DNA of 64,000 nucleotides from JAAOZP01 sp038848185 (GTDB lineage: Archaea > Thermoproteota > EX4484-205 > JAAOZP01): the NCBI GenBank assembly GCA_038848185.1, contig JAWCNV010000003.1:1-64000 (forward strand), written 5' to 3'. Position numbers and translations under genes: made by a program. The notes below the pieces were generated by a model. The model saw only the letters and a list, made by a program, of their open reading frames with translations. It searched no databases and was not told where the DNA came from. This document shows positions 42,605 through 50,053 of the stretch, piece by piece; position 1 is the stretch's first letter, and each line of letters opens with the position of its first letter.

Positions 42605-43839
42605 AGAGCATGCTTGAAGACGGCCTAAGGTTATTGGAGCCTTTAAGCAGGATAGGCGTAGCTGGCTTAAACTTCAAGAGACTCCTGACATACCTGCTTA
42701 CAAGTGTTTTCAATGATTACAGGGTGATCATGCTTGATTTAAACGGGGAGTTCAGCTGTGTTGCGAGAATAGGGGGAACGAGGTATTACAATGCTGCTGG
42801 ACACAGTATTAACCCAGTTAAACCTCCTTGCCAAGACAAGGTTGAGCAGTATGTTGAATCTCTTGTGGAAATAGTTGACTATTGTTTCGGAGTCTTAAAC
42901 ATGAAGAGCATTGTGACGAAAGCATTGCTAGACAACATTTCAACATCCTCAGAGACAACAATACCTGAGATAGCTTCGAAGCTTGATTTCGAAAACTCTG
43001 AAGGAGGATTATCTATCTACACCCCCTTCGAACCCTTCACCTTTGGGTCAATGAGACGCGTCTTCGGCAGGAGGGAGGAACTGGATTTTAACGATGCCTT
43101 GGAGTCAGGCACGGTCTTCGACTTCTCAGGGCTTTCCACCGCCTCCTTCAAGTGTTTCGCAACCCTTACGGTTTTGAACAAGCTTTCCAGTTTAGAGCCT
43201 AAGCGGCGTACAATCATAGTGGTAACATACCCGAGCATCGTGTGGCCCAAGAACAGGAGGCGTGACAATGCTCAGCTTTACACCGAAGGCGTTTTACTCG
43301 AAGAGCTTGAGAGAAAAGGGTATTCAATGATAATCGCGGAGAAGAATCTTTTAGAAGTCTCTGAAAGGGTTATGCAGGGGCTTGACTCAATAGTGTTCTC
43401 TCCTCCTTCAGAGGTTTTCAACACTGAGAAACCTTGGAGAACAAGCCTCAAGCCTGAGCCGGTTTCTTCAAACTATTCCGCCGCCATGATTACTAGAAGT
43501 GGTGAAACAATGTTCTTCAAGACTCCTGCAAACATCATCATGAAGCCTCTCGACGATGAGGAGCGTGAGAAACGCAAGCCAGTCTTGAAAAGCTTCAACG
43601 AGCAGGGTATTCTTAAGGATGATCTTGGGGAAGACTATGAGACAGGCATCAAGATACTTGAGAGGATCAGGGAGCTAGGTGGGAAGGCGGGTTTAAACAG
43701 TCTCGTTGAGGATGTGAGGACGATTGCTGGAGCAGGAGGACTCAGAGCACTCGCAACACTGTTGAGACAGGGATACTTGAAGCAGCTTCACGAGGAGGGT
43801 GAGCAATACTTGGTTCTTTCAAAAGGTGAATGGCGATGA
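42601..43839 (+). CDS. Degenerate HerA/VirB4-like ATPase homologue with C-terminal winged helix
   Basis: 412 residues. IGVAGLNFKRLLTYLLTSVFNDYRVIMLDLNGEF aligns in pattern with HerA-type proteins (GxTGSGKS...VLDPHGEY), shown here in pieces: GVAGLNFKRL stands at the Walker A place but lacks GK[ST], and MLDLNGEF at the next strand is kept. Residues about 330-412 look like a winged helix (GLRALATLLRQGYLKQL). So it is probably an ATPase fold that no longer binds ATP and works as a structural or targeting subunit. It overlaps both neighbours by four bases. Confidence 0.55.
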   Translation: MKSMLEDGLRLLEPLSRIGVAGLNFKRLLTYLLTSVFNDYRVIMLDLNGEFSCVARIGGTRYYNAAGHSINPVKPPCQDKVEQYVESLVEIVDYCFGVLNMKSIVTKALLDNISTSSETTIPEIASKLDFENSEGGLSIYTPFEPFTFGSMRRVFGRREELDFNDALESGTVFDFSGLSTASFKCFATLTVLNKLSSLEPKRRTIIVVTYPSIVWPKNRRRDNAQLYTEGVLLEELERKGYSMIIAEKNLLEVSERVMQGLDSIVFSPPSEVFNTEKPWRTSLKPEPVSSNYSAAMITRSGETMFFKTPANIIMKPLDDEEREKRKPVLKSFNEQGILKDDLGEDYETGIKILERIRELGGKAGLNSLVEDVRTIAGAGGLRALATLLRQGYLKQLHEEGEQYLVLSKGEWR

Positions 43840-44699
43840 GGAGGATTAGCACAGGCATAAAGCCTTTGGACGAGCTTACGGGTAGCCTGCCTACGGGTGT
43901 TTCAAACTTGGTTTACGGAAGCCCCGCCACTGGTAAGACAAGCCTATCCATGACGCTTATAGCTGAGGCCCTTAAGAACGCTAGAGAGAAGGATGTTGTT
44001 CTGGCAGTATTGACTGAGGGCTGGGATATGGAACGTTTGAAAACCATATGTTTAAAGAAGGGTGTTAAGCAGGAGGCGCTGTCCAGGGTTAAGGCCTATG
44101 AGGCAAGCAGCTTCGGCGAGCAGCATAAGACGATAATTGAAGCAATACCTAGAGATGTTGACAAGAACGACTGGGTTCCAACCCTGATAATAGTGGACTC
44201 CCTGGTTCCACACTACCATGCCCAGCTTCTCAACACGCCTCTTTCACACTTGGCTTCGAAGGCAAGGGAGTTCCAGGGTAAGCTGTCCCTAGAGGTTAAC
44301 AGTCTTGTTAAGATGGCTACAGGCTACGAGTCACTCCTCGTCATAACTAGCTGGCGTCGCAGCACTGCTGGGAGAAGCTTCCAAGAGAAATGGAGGAAGG
44401 AGGTTGTTGGGGGAATGAGGGGGAACGACCTGCTGGTTGACCCTGAAGCCGGCTTCGGCTCAAGGGAGTTCGACGTGATTGGCGGACAGCACCTTGTCTA
44501 CATGAGTAAGACGGTTGTAAGAATAGTTTCTACAAGCCTCGGCGAGAACGTTAAGGCGATCATACTGGAGAAGGCGCTTGCTAAACCTACGATGCTGTGC
44601 TGCCTCGTAAAAATCTCGGATACAGGGGTAGAGGCCTACGGGGATGGGAAGCCTGCTTTAGTAGGGGAAGTGATTAAGAAGGAGGTTTTAAAAGACTAG
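43836..44699 (+). CDS. RecA-fold ATPase, KaiC/RadB-like
   Basis: 287 residues. ISTGIKPLDELTGSLPTGVSNLVYGSPATGKTSLS holds the typical KaiC/RadA N-terminus; the Walker A is GSPATGKTS near 28-36 and the Walker B is LIIVDS near 117-122. SWRRSTAG and GGQHLVYMSKTVVRI resemble loop regions of RadB-type proteins. Both ATPase motifs are intact, unlike the partner upstream. The ATG at 43836 has AAAGGTGA at a proper distance; another ATG six bases upstream is possible. It is the only competent ATPase in this operon and so may drive or regulate the complex. Confidence 0.78.
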   Translation: MRRISTGIKPLDELTGSLPTGVSNLVYGSPATGKTSLSMTLIAEALKNAREKDVVLAVLTEGWDMERLKTICLKKGVKQEALSRVKAYEASSFGEQHKTIIEAIPRDVDKNDWVPTLIIVDSLVPHYHAQLLNTPLSHLASKAREFQGKLSLEVNSLVKMATGYESLLVITSWRRSTAGRSFQEKWRKEVVGGMRGNDLLVDPEAGFGSREFDVIGGQHLVYMSKTVVRIVSTSLGENVKAIILEKALAKPTMLCCLVKISDTGVEAYGDGKPALVGEVIKKEVLKD

Positions 44700-44727
44700 T
44701 TCAGGGGGTTTGGGGTGTCTGAGGGCA

Positions 44728-44738
44728 AATATTATATA
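44728..44738 (+). promoter_or_regulatory. TATA box upstream of inositol-1-phosphate synthase
   Basis: AATATTATATA, centred about 27 bases upstream of the ATG at 44760. This position predicts a leaderless mRNA and argues against the in-frame GTG at 44715, which lies before the box. Confidence 0.55.
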
Positions 44739-44759
44739 CTAGTAAAACATTTTTTCCTC

Positions 44760-45815
44760 ATGCCAGGCAAGCGGATAAGGGTAGCGTTAATAGGAATAGG
44801 AAACAGTGCTTCAACAACCATACAGGGGTTATTCTACTACTCCTCCAGCAGGAGCAGCGAGGGGCTCTGGCACCCGGTTGTAGGAGGATACGGTGTTGAG
44901 GATATTGAGGTTGCCGCAGCCCTAGACATAGATGAGAGGAAGGTTGGGAAAGAACTTTCAGAGGCCATTTTCTCCGAGCCTAATGCTGTTGAGAAGCGTT
45001 TCACCATCCCTAAGACTGGGGTGATTGTAGAGGAGGGGCTGCTCGAGGACGAGTTGAACCCGTACCTAGCTTCCACCATAAAGCCGGTTAAGCAGCTTAG
45101 GAAAAATGTTGCCGACTACTTGAGGAGCAGGAGCATCGATGTTGTTGTCAACCTCATATCCAGCGGGCTTGACAAGACCTCTATCGCTTATGCTGAAGCA
45201 GCCTGTGAAGCGGGAGCCAGCTTCGTAAACACTACTCCAACAAGTGTTGCTACAGACCCAAACATAGTTGAAAAGTTCAGGAGCAGGAGGCTTATAGTGG
45301 TTGGAGACGATCTTATGAGCCAGCTCGGCGGCACTGCTCTCCACAGGGGGCTTGTAGCATTCCTGAAATCCAGGGGGGTTAAACCAGTTAGAAGCTACCA
45401 GCTTGACGTGGGCGGCGGCCTAGAGACTTTGAACACGATGTATGAGGACCTTAGGGATTTCAAGAAGCAGGTTAAAACATCATCCATATCTGAGGAGGTT
45501 AACGAGGGCTGGGAGGTTGTATCCGGCACAACAGACTACGTTGACTTTCTTGGGAACAACAGGGTCACCTACCTCCAGTTTAACGCAACCGGGTTCATGG
45601 GCAGCAGTCTAATAATTAATGTCAACCTGAGGTCTAACGACGGCATGAATGCTGGAAACATAATACTGGATGTTGTGAGAGCTGTTGCAAAGGCCAAGGA
45701 GAATGGACATAGTGGAAACATCAGCGAGATCTCCAACTACGGTTTCAAGAAGACCCTTGAGAAGAAACGCGTATCAGAGGCAACAATCCTGTTCCAGTCT
45801 AAATACTGTCGTTGA
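44760..45815 (+). CDS. ino1: myo-Inositol-1-phosphate synthase
   Basis: 351 residues. It converts glucose 6-phosphate to L-myo-inositol 1-phosphate, needed for archaeal inositol lipids and compatible solutes. VALIGIGNSASTTIQGL is the NAD-binding loop, GDDLMSQLGGTALHRGL and SNDGMNAGNIILDVVRA are the family active-site regions, and NTTPTSVA lies between. The short archaeal form lacks the long N-terminus of eukaryotic enzymes. The start follows from the TATA box at 44728-44738. Confidence 0.92.
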   Translation: MPGKRIRVALIGIGNSASTTIQGLFYYSSSRSSEGLWHPVVGGYGVEDIEVAAALDIDERKVGKELSEAIFSEPNAVEKRFTIPKTGVIVEEGLLEDELNPYLASTIKPVKQLRKNVADYLRSRSIDVVVNLISSGLDKTSIAYAEAACEAGASFVNTTPTSVATDPNIVEKFRSRRLIVVGDDLMSQLGGTALHRGLVAFLKSRGVKPVRSYQLDVGGGLETLNTMYEDLRDFKKQVKTSSISEEVNEGWEVVSGTTDYVDFLGNNRVTYLQFNATGFMGSSLIINVNLRSNDGMNAGNIILDVVRAVAKAKENGHSGNISEISNYGFKKTLEKKRVSEATILFQSKYCR

Positions 45816-45827
45816 GCCTTAAGCAGC

Positions 45828-46121
45828 CTAATCTTTTTCAGCAATAAGCCTCAGGTCTAGAGATTTCTCGCCGAGCCTCAGAACATCTATACTTATTATT
45901 CTCAGGCTTGTCTTAAGACCCTTAGACTTAACTGTCATCCTCTTAGGGTTTGAAGGCGACACCTCCCTAGCCTCCTTAAGGAAAGCATCCAGAGGAATAA
46001 GCTCTTCCCCCCACTCCACTGTTTTAACCGGTTTAGGGTCCCCCAGCTCATGGATCCTCAGGGTCAACTCAACCTCGTACTCGCCCTTAGCCCACCTCTT
46101 AAACATCTGAAGACTATTCAA
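45828..46121 (-). CDS. Hypothetical protein, 97 residues
   Basis: A small basic protein with regular strand pattern (YEVELTLRIHEL, KTSLRIISIDVLRL, SLDLRLIAE). It overlaps the end of the upstream DUF123 gene by eight bases, so the two are probably translated together. No motif is recognised. Confidence 0.55.
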   Translation of the reverse strand: MNSLQMFKRWAKGEYEVELTLRIHELGDPKPVKTVEWGEELIPLDAFLKEAREVSPSNPKRMTVKSKGLKTSLRIISIDVLRLGEKSLDLRLIAEKD

Positions 46122-46581
46122 ACAGGTTTCTTAAAGCCTCTTCGCTGAAAAGCTTGAAGACTAGGCCTCTCCGCCTCATTTCCAGCCTGATCCTCCTAAG
46201 AGTCTTCTCAAAACCCTGGTCTGACTGGAGGAGGTGTGAAAAGTCTCTCGGCGAGTCTGTTGCTCCGAAGCCTTTAACAGTCTTATGGAGGCCGAGAGAG
46301 GACAGGAAGCTTACGAGACGATGCTCACTACAGTGGGGAGTGTAGAAAACGCTTCTGACCTCAGCCTCGTTGAGACTTGTCAGGTAGTCTATGTGCCACC
46401 TTCTCTTCTTAATCTTCCTGAAGTGTCTCGCAACCCTTTTTTCGAAGCCGCCTTGCCCCATGGCGGAGCCAACGTAAACGTAGCAGCCTGGAGGAAGCCT
46501 AGTCTCTGAAAGCGAGCCTGGTTTAAACCTGATGCTTCTTCCAATCAGAATGATAAGCATGTATGTGCCTTTCAAACCCAT
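46114..46581 (-). CDS. DUF123 / GIY-YIG nuclease-superfamily protein
   Basis: 155 residues. GTYMLIILIG and RLPPGCYVYVGSAMGQGGFEKRVARHF form the GIY-YIG-like core; RWHIDYLTS and HCSEHRLVSFL provide the family His and Glu. DUF123 proteins occur throughout archaea, sometimes fused to endonuclease III, which suggests a DNA-repair role, unproven. ATG start at 46581. Confidence 0.82.
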   Translation of the reverse strand: MGLKGTYMLIILIGRSIRFKPGSLSETRLPPGCYVYVGSAMGQGGFEKRVARHFRKIKKRRWHIDYLTSLNEAEVRSVFYTPHCSEHRLVSFLSSLGLHKTVKGFGATDSPRDFSHLLQSDQGFEKTLRRIRLEMRRRGLVFKLFSEEALRNLFE

Positions 46582-46626
46582 CCACCCGGTGCGGAAGCCT
46601 TAAGAAACTCTAACGGGTTCTCCACA

Positions 46627-47148
46627 ATGCTGTTGAACGAGGGAGGCGGGGAGCCCCAGCTGGATCCGGAGAGGCTTAGGATGATAGAGGTTGCCGCCAA
46701 CCCCAGCAGGATCAGAATAATGATGGAGCTTTTAAAGGGAGAGGGCACAGTAACGTCGCTTGCAAAGAACCTCGGGTACTCTAGGCAGCTCGTGAACCAC
46801 CATCTGGATACGCTGGAGAGAAACAGGCTTGTCTTAAAGAGGAGGGTTGGAAGCATGGAGGTGTACAGCACTACTGACGCTGCTAGAGCAGTGATCTCTG
46901 AAATCCTGAAGATACATCTAGAAGTAACCAGGGCAGAGAAGGATAAAGCAGGGATAATGATTGAGAAGCGTGAGGCTACTGGGCTGAGCTTAAGGAGGCT
47001 TATGCCTTTAGCCTTAGGCTTATCTCCAGTCATAATAGCTTCCGCCAGAGGTATTGTTGAAGGACAGCCCATGTGGATAGTTGGCGGGGTTCTGCTCGGC
47101 ATTGTTCTATACGCGGTTGCTTCAATTCTTATCCGGCGTCTAGGATAG
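46627..47148 (+). CDS. Membrane-anchored winged-helix regulator
   Basis: 173 residues. An ArsR-like winged helix covers about 18-85 (ANPSRIRIMMELLKGEGTVTS, LGYSRQLVNHHLDTLERNRLV). Two TM helices follow (MPLALGLSPVIIASARG near 126 and MWIVGGVLLGIVLYAVASILI near 148), so the DNA-binding part is tethered to the inner face of the membrane. Membrane-bound one-component regulators often sense envelope signals; the signal here is unknown. It overlaps the convergent lipid kinase by 20 bases. Confidence 0.75.
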   Translation: MLLNEGGGEPQLDPERLRMIEVAANPSRIRIMMELLKGEGTVTSLAKNLGYSRQLVNHHLDTLERNRLVLKRRVGSMEVYSTTDAARAVISEILKIHLEVTRAEKDKAGIMIEKREATGLSLRRLMPLALGLSPVIIASARGIVEGQPMWIVGGVLLGIVLYAVASILIRRLG

Positions 47149-47923
47149 TGTAGTTGACACCAGCCTCATCCTTAATAATGCTGGTAAGCATCCCGGTCCG
47201 GGTTAAGTTCCCTATAACAACCTTTACACCCCTCTCAGCAGCGTAGAACCCCTCGTCAATCTTTCTGAAGATACCGCCGGTGACGTCGCTGGGCCTCAGG
47301 GAGGCTGTTAAGCTTTTCACCATGCTCCTCTTTAAAACAGGGATGAGGCTTGCACCACTATCATGCTTAGGGTCTCCTGTGAACACCCCGTCCACATCAG
47401 TTCCGTAAACCAGTTTAACTGCGCCAAGCTCTACAGCAAGGTAGGCAGCGATCTGGTCTCCTGAAAGAATCGTGAACCTTTTTTCAGACGAATCCATAGC
47501 CACATCCCCCGGAATAAGGGGAACAGTGTTAATGTTGAGCATCATCCTCAGGGAATCAGTGAAAAACCTTTCTATCCTCCCGCCTAAGCATACTGAGCAG
47601 CTTACAGGAGTAACAGGGATCGCTGGAACATTGTATGATGCTAGGCTCGTCAGTATCAGCTGGGTAAGCTCACTCATCCTGAGCTTAATCTTCGTTAACC
47701 CTATCAGTTGGTCACGGTGGAAAAAGCCTTCCGCCACACGATACTCTGAGGCAACGATGTGCCCATATGAGCCGCCGCCGTGGACAAGCAGGAAACCGTA
47801 CTCCGGGAGGAGTTCTGAAACCTGTTTTGCAACCTCCTCCATTGCTTCGAAGTTAGGTGTGAAGGGCACATCCTTCCTCGTCACCATGCTTCCGCCGAGC
47901 TTAACCACTATTAGCGGCCTCAT
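47129..47923 (-). CDS. Isopentenyl phosphate kinase
   Basis: 264 residues of the amino-acid-kinase fold. VVKLGGSMVT at the N-terminus gives the catalytic Lys, HGGGSYGH near 49 contains the His that marks isopentenyl phosphate kinases, SGDQIAAYLAVELG near 153 and YGTDVDGVFTGDP bind nucleotide. It makes isopentenyl diphosphate in the archaeal mevalonate pathway. It is the second gene of a pair with the prenyl synthase, five bases apart, so product and user are co-expressed. Confidence 0.92.
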   Translation of the reverse strand: MRPLIVVKLGGSMVTRKDVPFTPNFEAMEEVAKQVSELLPEYGFLLVHGGGSYGHIVASEYRVAEGFFHRDQLIGLTKIKLRMSELTQLILTSLASYNVPAIPVTPVSCSVCLGGRIERFFTDSLRMMLNINTVPLIPGDVAMDSSEKRFTILSGDQIAAYLAVELGAVKLVYGTDVDGVFTGDPKHDSGASLIPVLKRSMVKSLTASLRPSDVTGGIFRKIDEGFYAAERGVKVVIGNLTRTGMLTSIIKDEAGVNYTILDAG

Positions 47924-47928
47924 CTGAA

Positions 47929-48954
47929 CTATTTACTCCTATACACCACATAGTCAGCAAGCTCGAGCAGAAGCCTCTTAGCATTCGAGTCTGGAACAAC
48001 CGTCAGCATAGACTTAGCTTTCTCGGAGAAAAGCCAAGCCTCTCTTACAGCGTTCTCCTTTACACCGGTCCTAGCTAGAATGCTTAAAGCCTTATCCAAA
48101 TCCTCCTGTGAAGCCTGTCTGCTTCTCAACACGCTTAGGAAGAAGCTCTTGTTTTCCCCGTTCATCCTCTCCAACCCTTTAAGTATCAGCATGTTCCCAA
48201 GCTTATGCTCCACAATGTCTTTCCCAACCTGTTTCCCAGTTTCAGAAGGAGAGCCGAATAGGTCCAGCAGGTCATCCACTATCTGGAAGGAAACTCCCAG
48301 GTTTAATCCGAATCCTCTGAACGCTTCAACAATGTTCTCGCCTGCACCTGCCTCCACAGCACCCATCATCGCACTCGCCTCGTAGAGGGATGAGGTTTTC
48401 CGAGTAACCATGTCGACATAGTCGTCGAAACTCACGCTCATCCTCCTGTGCTCAGCAACATACGGGTCGTCCTCCCTACCAACCTGCTCGAAGAGAACAT
48501 CCAGACGCTCCCCCTCCACAAGCCTCATTATGTATGAGTCGACTATTGAGAGCAGCCTAACGCTATTCTTAGATTTCAACAGGAGTTCTGAAACAACCTC
48601 CCTGTAGTGTACGGCAGCGAGAATAGCCATGGTTAAACCGTATTTCTTCCAAAGGGTTGGCATACCTCTCCTAACCTCGCCGTGGTCAATTATGTCGTCT
48701 ATTATCAGAGTATAGTTATGGACAAGCTCGATTGCTGCCGCAGCGTTTAAAGCATTCTCAGGATCCCCGCCAGCAGCCTCGCAAGACAGGATTAAGACAG
48801 CTGGCCTAATCCTCTTTCCGCCAGCCTTAACAGGATGGAGCAGAACCTCCTGAAACTCCTGTGAAGCATTTTCAGCAAGAGCATCGTATAAGACTGGCTC
48901 AACATCCCTAGCGATCTCCTCAAGGGCTTTTGGAAGGCTTGAGTCCTCTTTCAA
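47929..48954 (-). CDS. Geranylgeranyl/farnesyl diphosphate synthase
   Basis: 341 residues, short-chain prenyl synthase. The first aspartate motif IIDDIID near 90 and the second VDDLLD near 228 bind Mg-diphosphate; KAGGKRIRP near 43 holds the substrate Lys/Arg. It makes C15-C20 chains for archaeal ether lipids. Exact chain length depends on residues before the first motif (HNYTLIIDDIID) and cannot be settled by eye. ATG start. Confidence 0.92.
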   Translation of the reverse strand: MKEDSSLPKALEEIARDVEPVLYDALAENASQEFQEVLLHPVKAGGKRIRPAVLILSCEAAGGDPENALNAAAAIELVHNYTLIIDDIIDHGEVRRGMPTLWKKYGLTMAILAAVHYREVVSELLLKSKNSVRLLSIVDSYIMRLVEGERLDVLFEQVGREDDPYVAEHRRMSVSFDDYVDMVTRKTSSLYEASAMMGAVEAGAGENIVEAFRGFGLNLGVSFQIVDDLLDLFGSPSETGKQVGKDIVEHKLGNMLILKGLERMNGENKSFFLSVLRSRQASQEDLDKALSILARTGVKENAVREAWLFSEKAKSMLTVVPDSNAKRLLLELADYVVYRSK

Positions 48955-49008
48955 TATAGAAACCTACTCTCCGGCGGATATTTAAAGGCTATCTTAGAAA
49001 ACAGCTAA

Positions 49009-49018
49009 ACTTTTAATC
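49009..49018 (+). promoter_or_regulatory. TATA box upstream of the second PFK paralogue
   Basis: AACTTTTAAT, centred about 30 bases upstream of the ATG at 49043. It would give a short-leader transcript. Confidence 0.45.
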
Positions 49019-49042
49019 CTAGCGGAGGCTGAGGCTCTTAAA

Positions 49043-50005
49043 ATGAATGTTGCAGTAGTGACTTCAGGCGGCGACGCGCCAGGCGTAAACGCAGCCATCA
49101 GGGCAGTAGTCAGGGCTTCAGCTGCCCAAGGATTTAAAACACTTGGTGTTGAAAGAGGATACACGGGTTTAATAGAGAACTCATTCAGACAGTTGACTCC
49201 AAGGGATGTGAGTGGCATAATAAACACTGGTGGAAGCATACTGAAGTCGAGCAGGTGCGACCTTTTCAAGAAGCGTGAAGGCTTGGAGAAGGCTTCTGAG
49301 AACCTTAAGGCTAGGAATGTTGACTGGCTTGTCGCAATAGGTGGAAACGGTTCCTTGAAAGGTGCTAAGGAGATAAGTGGTTTAAGCGGCATACCCGTCA
49401 CAGTCATAGCCTCATCAATCGACAACGATGTCGCAGGCATAGATGAGACAATAGGGTTCGACAGCGCCGTTAACACGGCTGTAGAAGCCATAGATAAGAT
49501 AAGAGACACGGCGGTAACTTTCGACAGGGTTTTCATAGTTGAGGTTATGGGGAGGGATCGCGGCTTCTTGGCTGTCGACGTGGCCTTGGCTTCTGGAGCA
49601 GAGATGGTTGCAATACCTGAGCACCCTGTTTCTCAAGAGGATATTGCTCAGCAGCTTAGGAGGATGAGCGCCTTGGGAAAGAAGTCAAGCATAATAGTGA
49701 AGGCTGAAGGAGCCTTGGGAAACCCGTTTGAAATGGCTTCAACATTGAGCAGTCTAACAGGGTACGAGTTCAGAGTAACTGTGCTCGGGCATCTTCAGAG
49801 AGGAGGCTCCCCGTCCGCGAGGTCGAGGAACCTAGCGTGCCTCTTCGTGAACCATGCTGTCAAGCTTATTGCCGAAGGAAGGAGGAACAGGCTTGTAGGG
49901 CTTAAAGACGGGCGTGTCACCGATATAGATTTAGCGGAATCCTGCAGGATTGTTAAGGAGATAGATGAGGAGAAATATAGGCTGGTAAGCATCCTAGCAG
50001 TCTGA
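49043..50005 (+). CDS. PfkA-family protein with altered active site (second PFK paralogue)
   Basis: 320 residues, shorter than the first paralogue. VVTSGGDAPGVNAAIR is intact. The magnesium motif reads GGNGS (100-104) instead of GGDGS, so the Mg-binding Asp is Asn. The next motif is SSIDND (124-129) with Ser in place of the Gly/Lys that tells ATP from PPi. The catalytic Asp in IDND is kept, as are EVMGRDRGFLA and LGHLQRGGSPSA. It may be a divergent kinase with another phosphate donor or substrate, or a regulatory PFK. HypF starts 48 bases downstream from its own promoter. Confidence 0.82.
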   Translation: MNVAVVTSGGDAPGVNAAIRAVVRASAAQGFKTLGVERGYTGLIENSFRQLTPRDVSGIINTGGSILKSSRCDLFKKREGLEKASENLKARNVDWLVAIGGNGSLKGAKEISGLSGIPVTVIASSIDNDVAGIDETIGFDSAVNTAVEAIDKIRDTAVTFDRVFIVEVMGRDRGFLAVDVALASGAEMVAIPEHPVSQEDIAQQLRRMSALGKKSSIIVKAEGALGNPFEMASTLSSLTGYEFRVTVLGHLQRGGSPSARSRNLACLFVNHAVKLIAEGRRNRLVGLKDGRVTDIDLAESCRIVKEIDEEKYRLVSILAV

Positions 50006-50021
50006 ATACAAAAAAATAACC

Positions 50022-50030
50022 TATTTATAC
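50022..50030 (+). promoter_or_regulatory. TATA box of the hypFCDE operon
   Basis: TATTTATAC, centred about 27 bases before the hypF ATG at 50054, predicting a leaderless mRNA. It separates the hyp operon from the PFK gene upstream. Confidence 0.55.
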
Positions 50031-50053
50031 CACTGTCTTAAGCTTATTCAACG

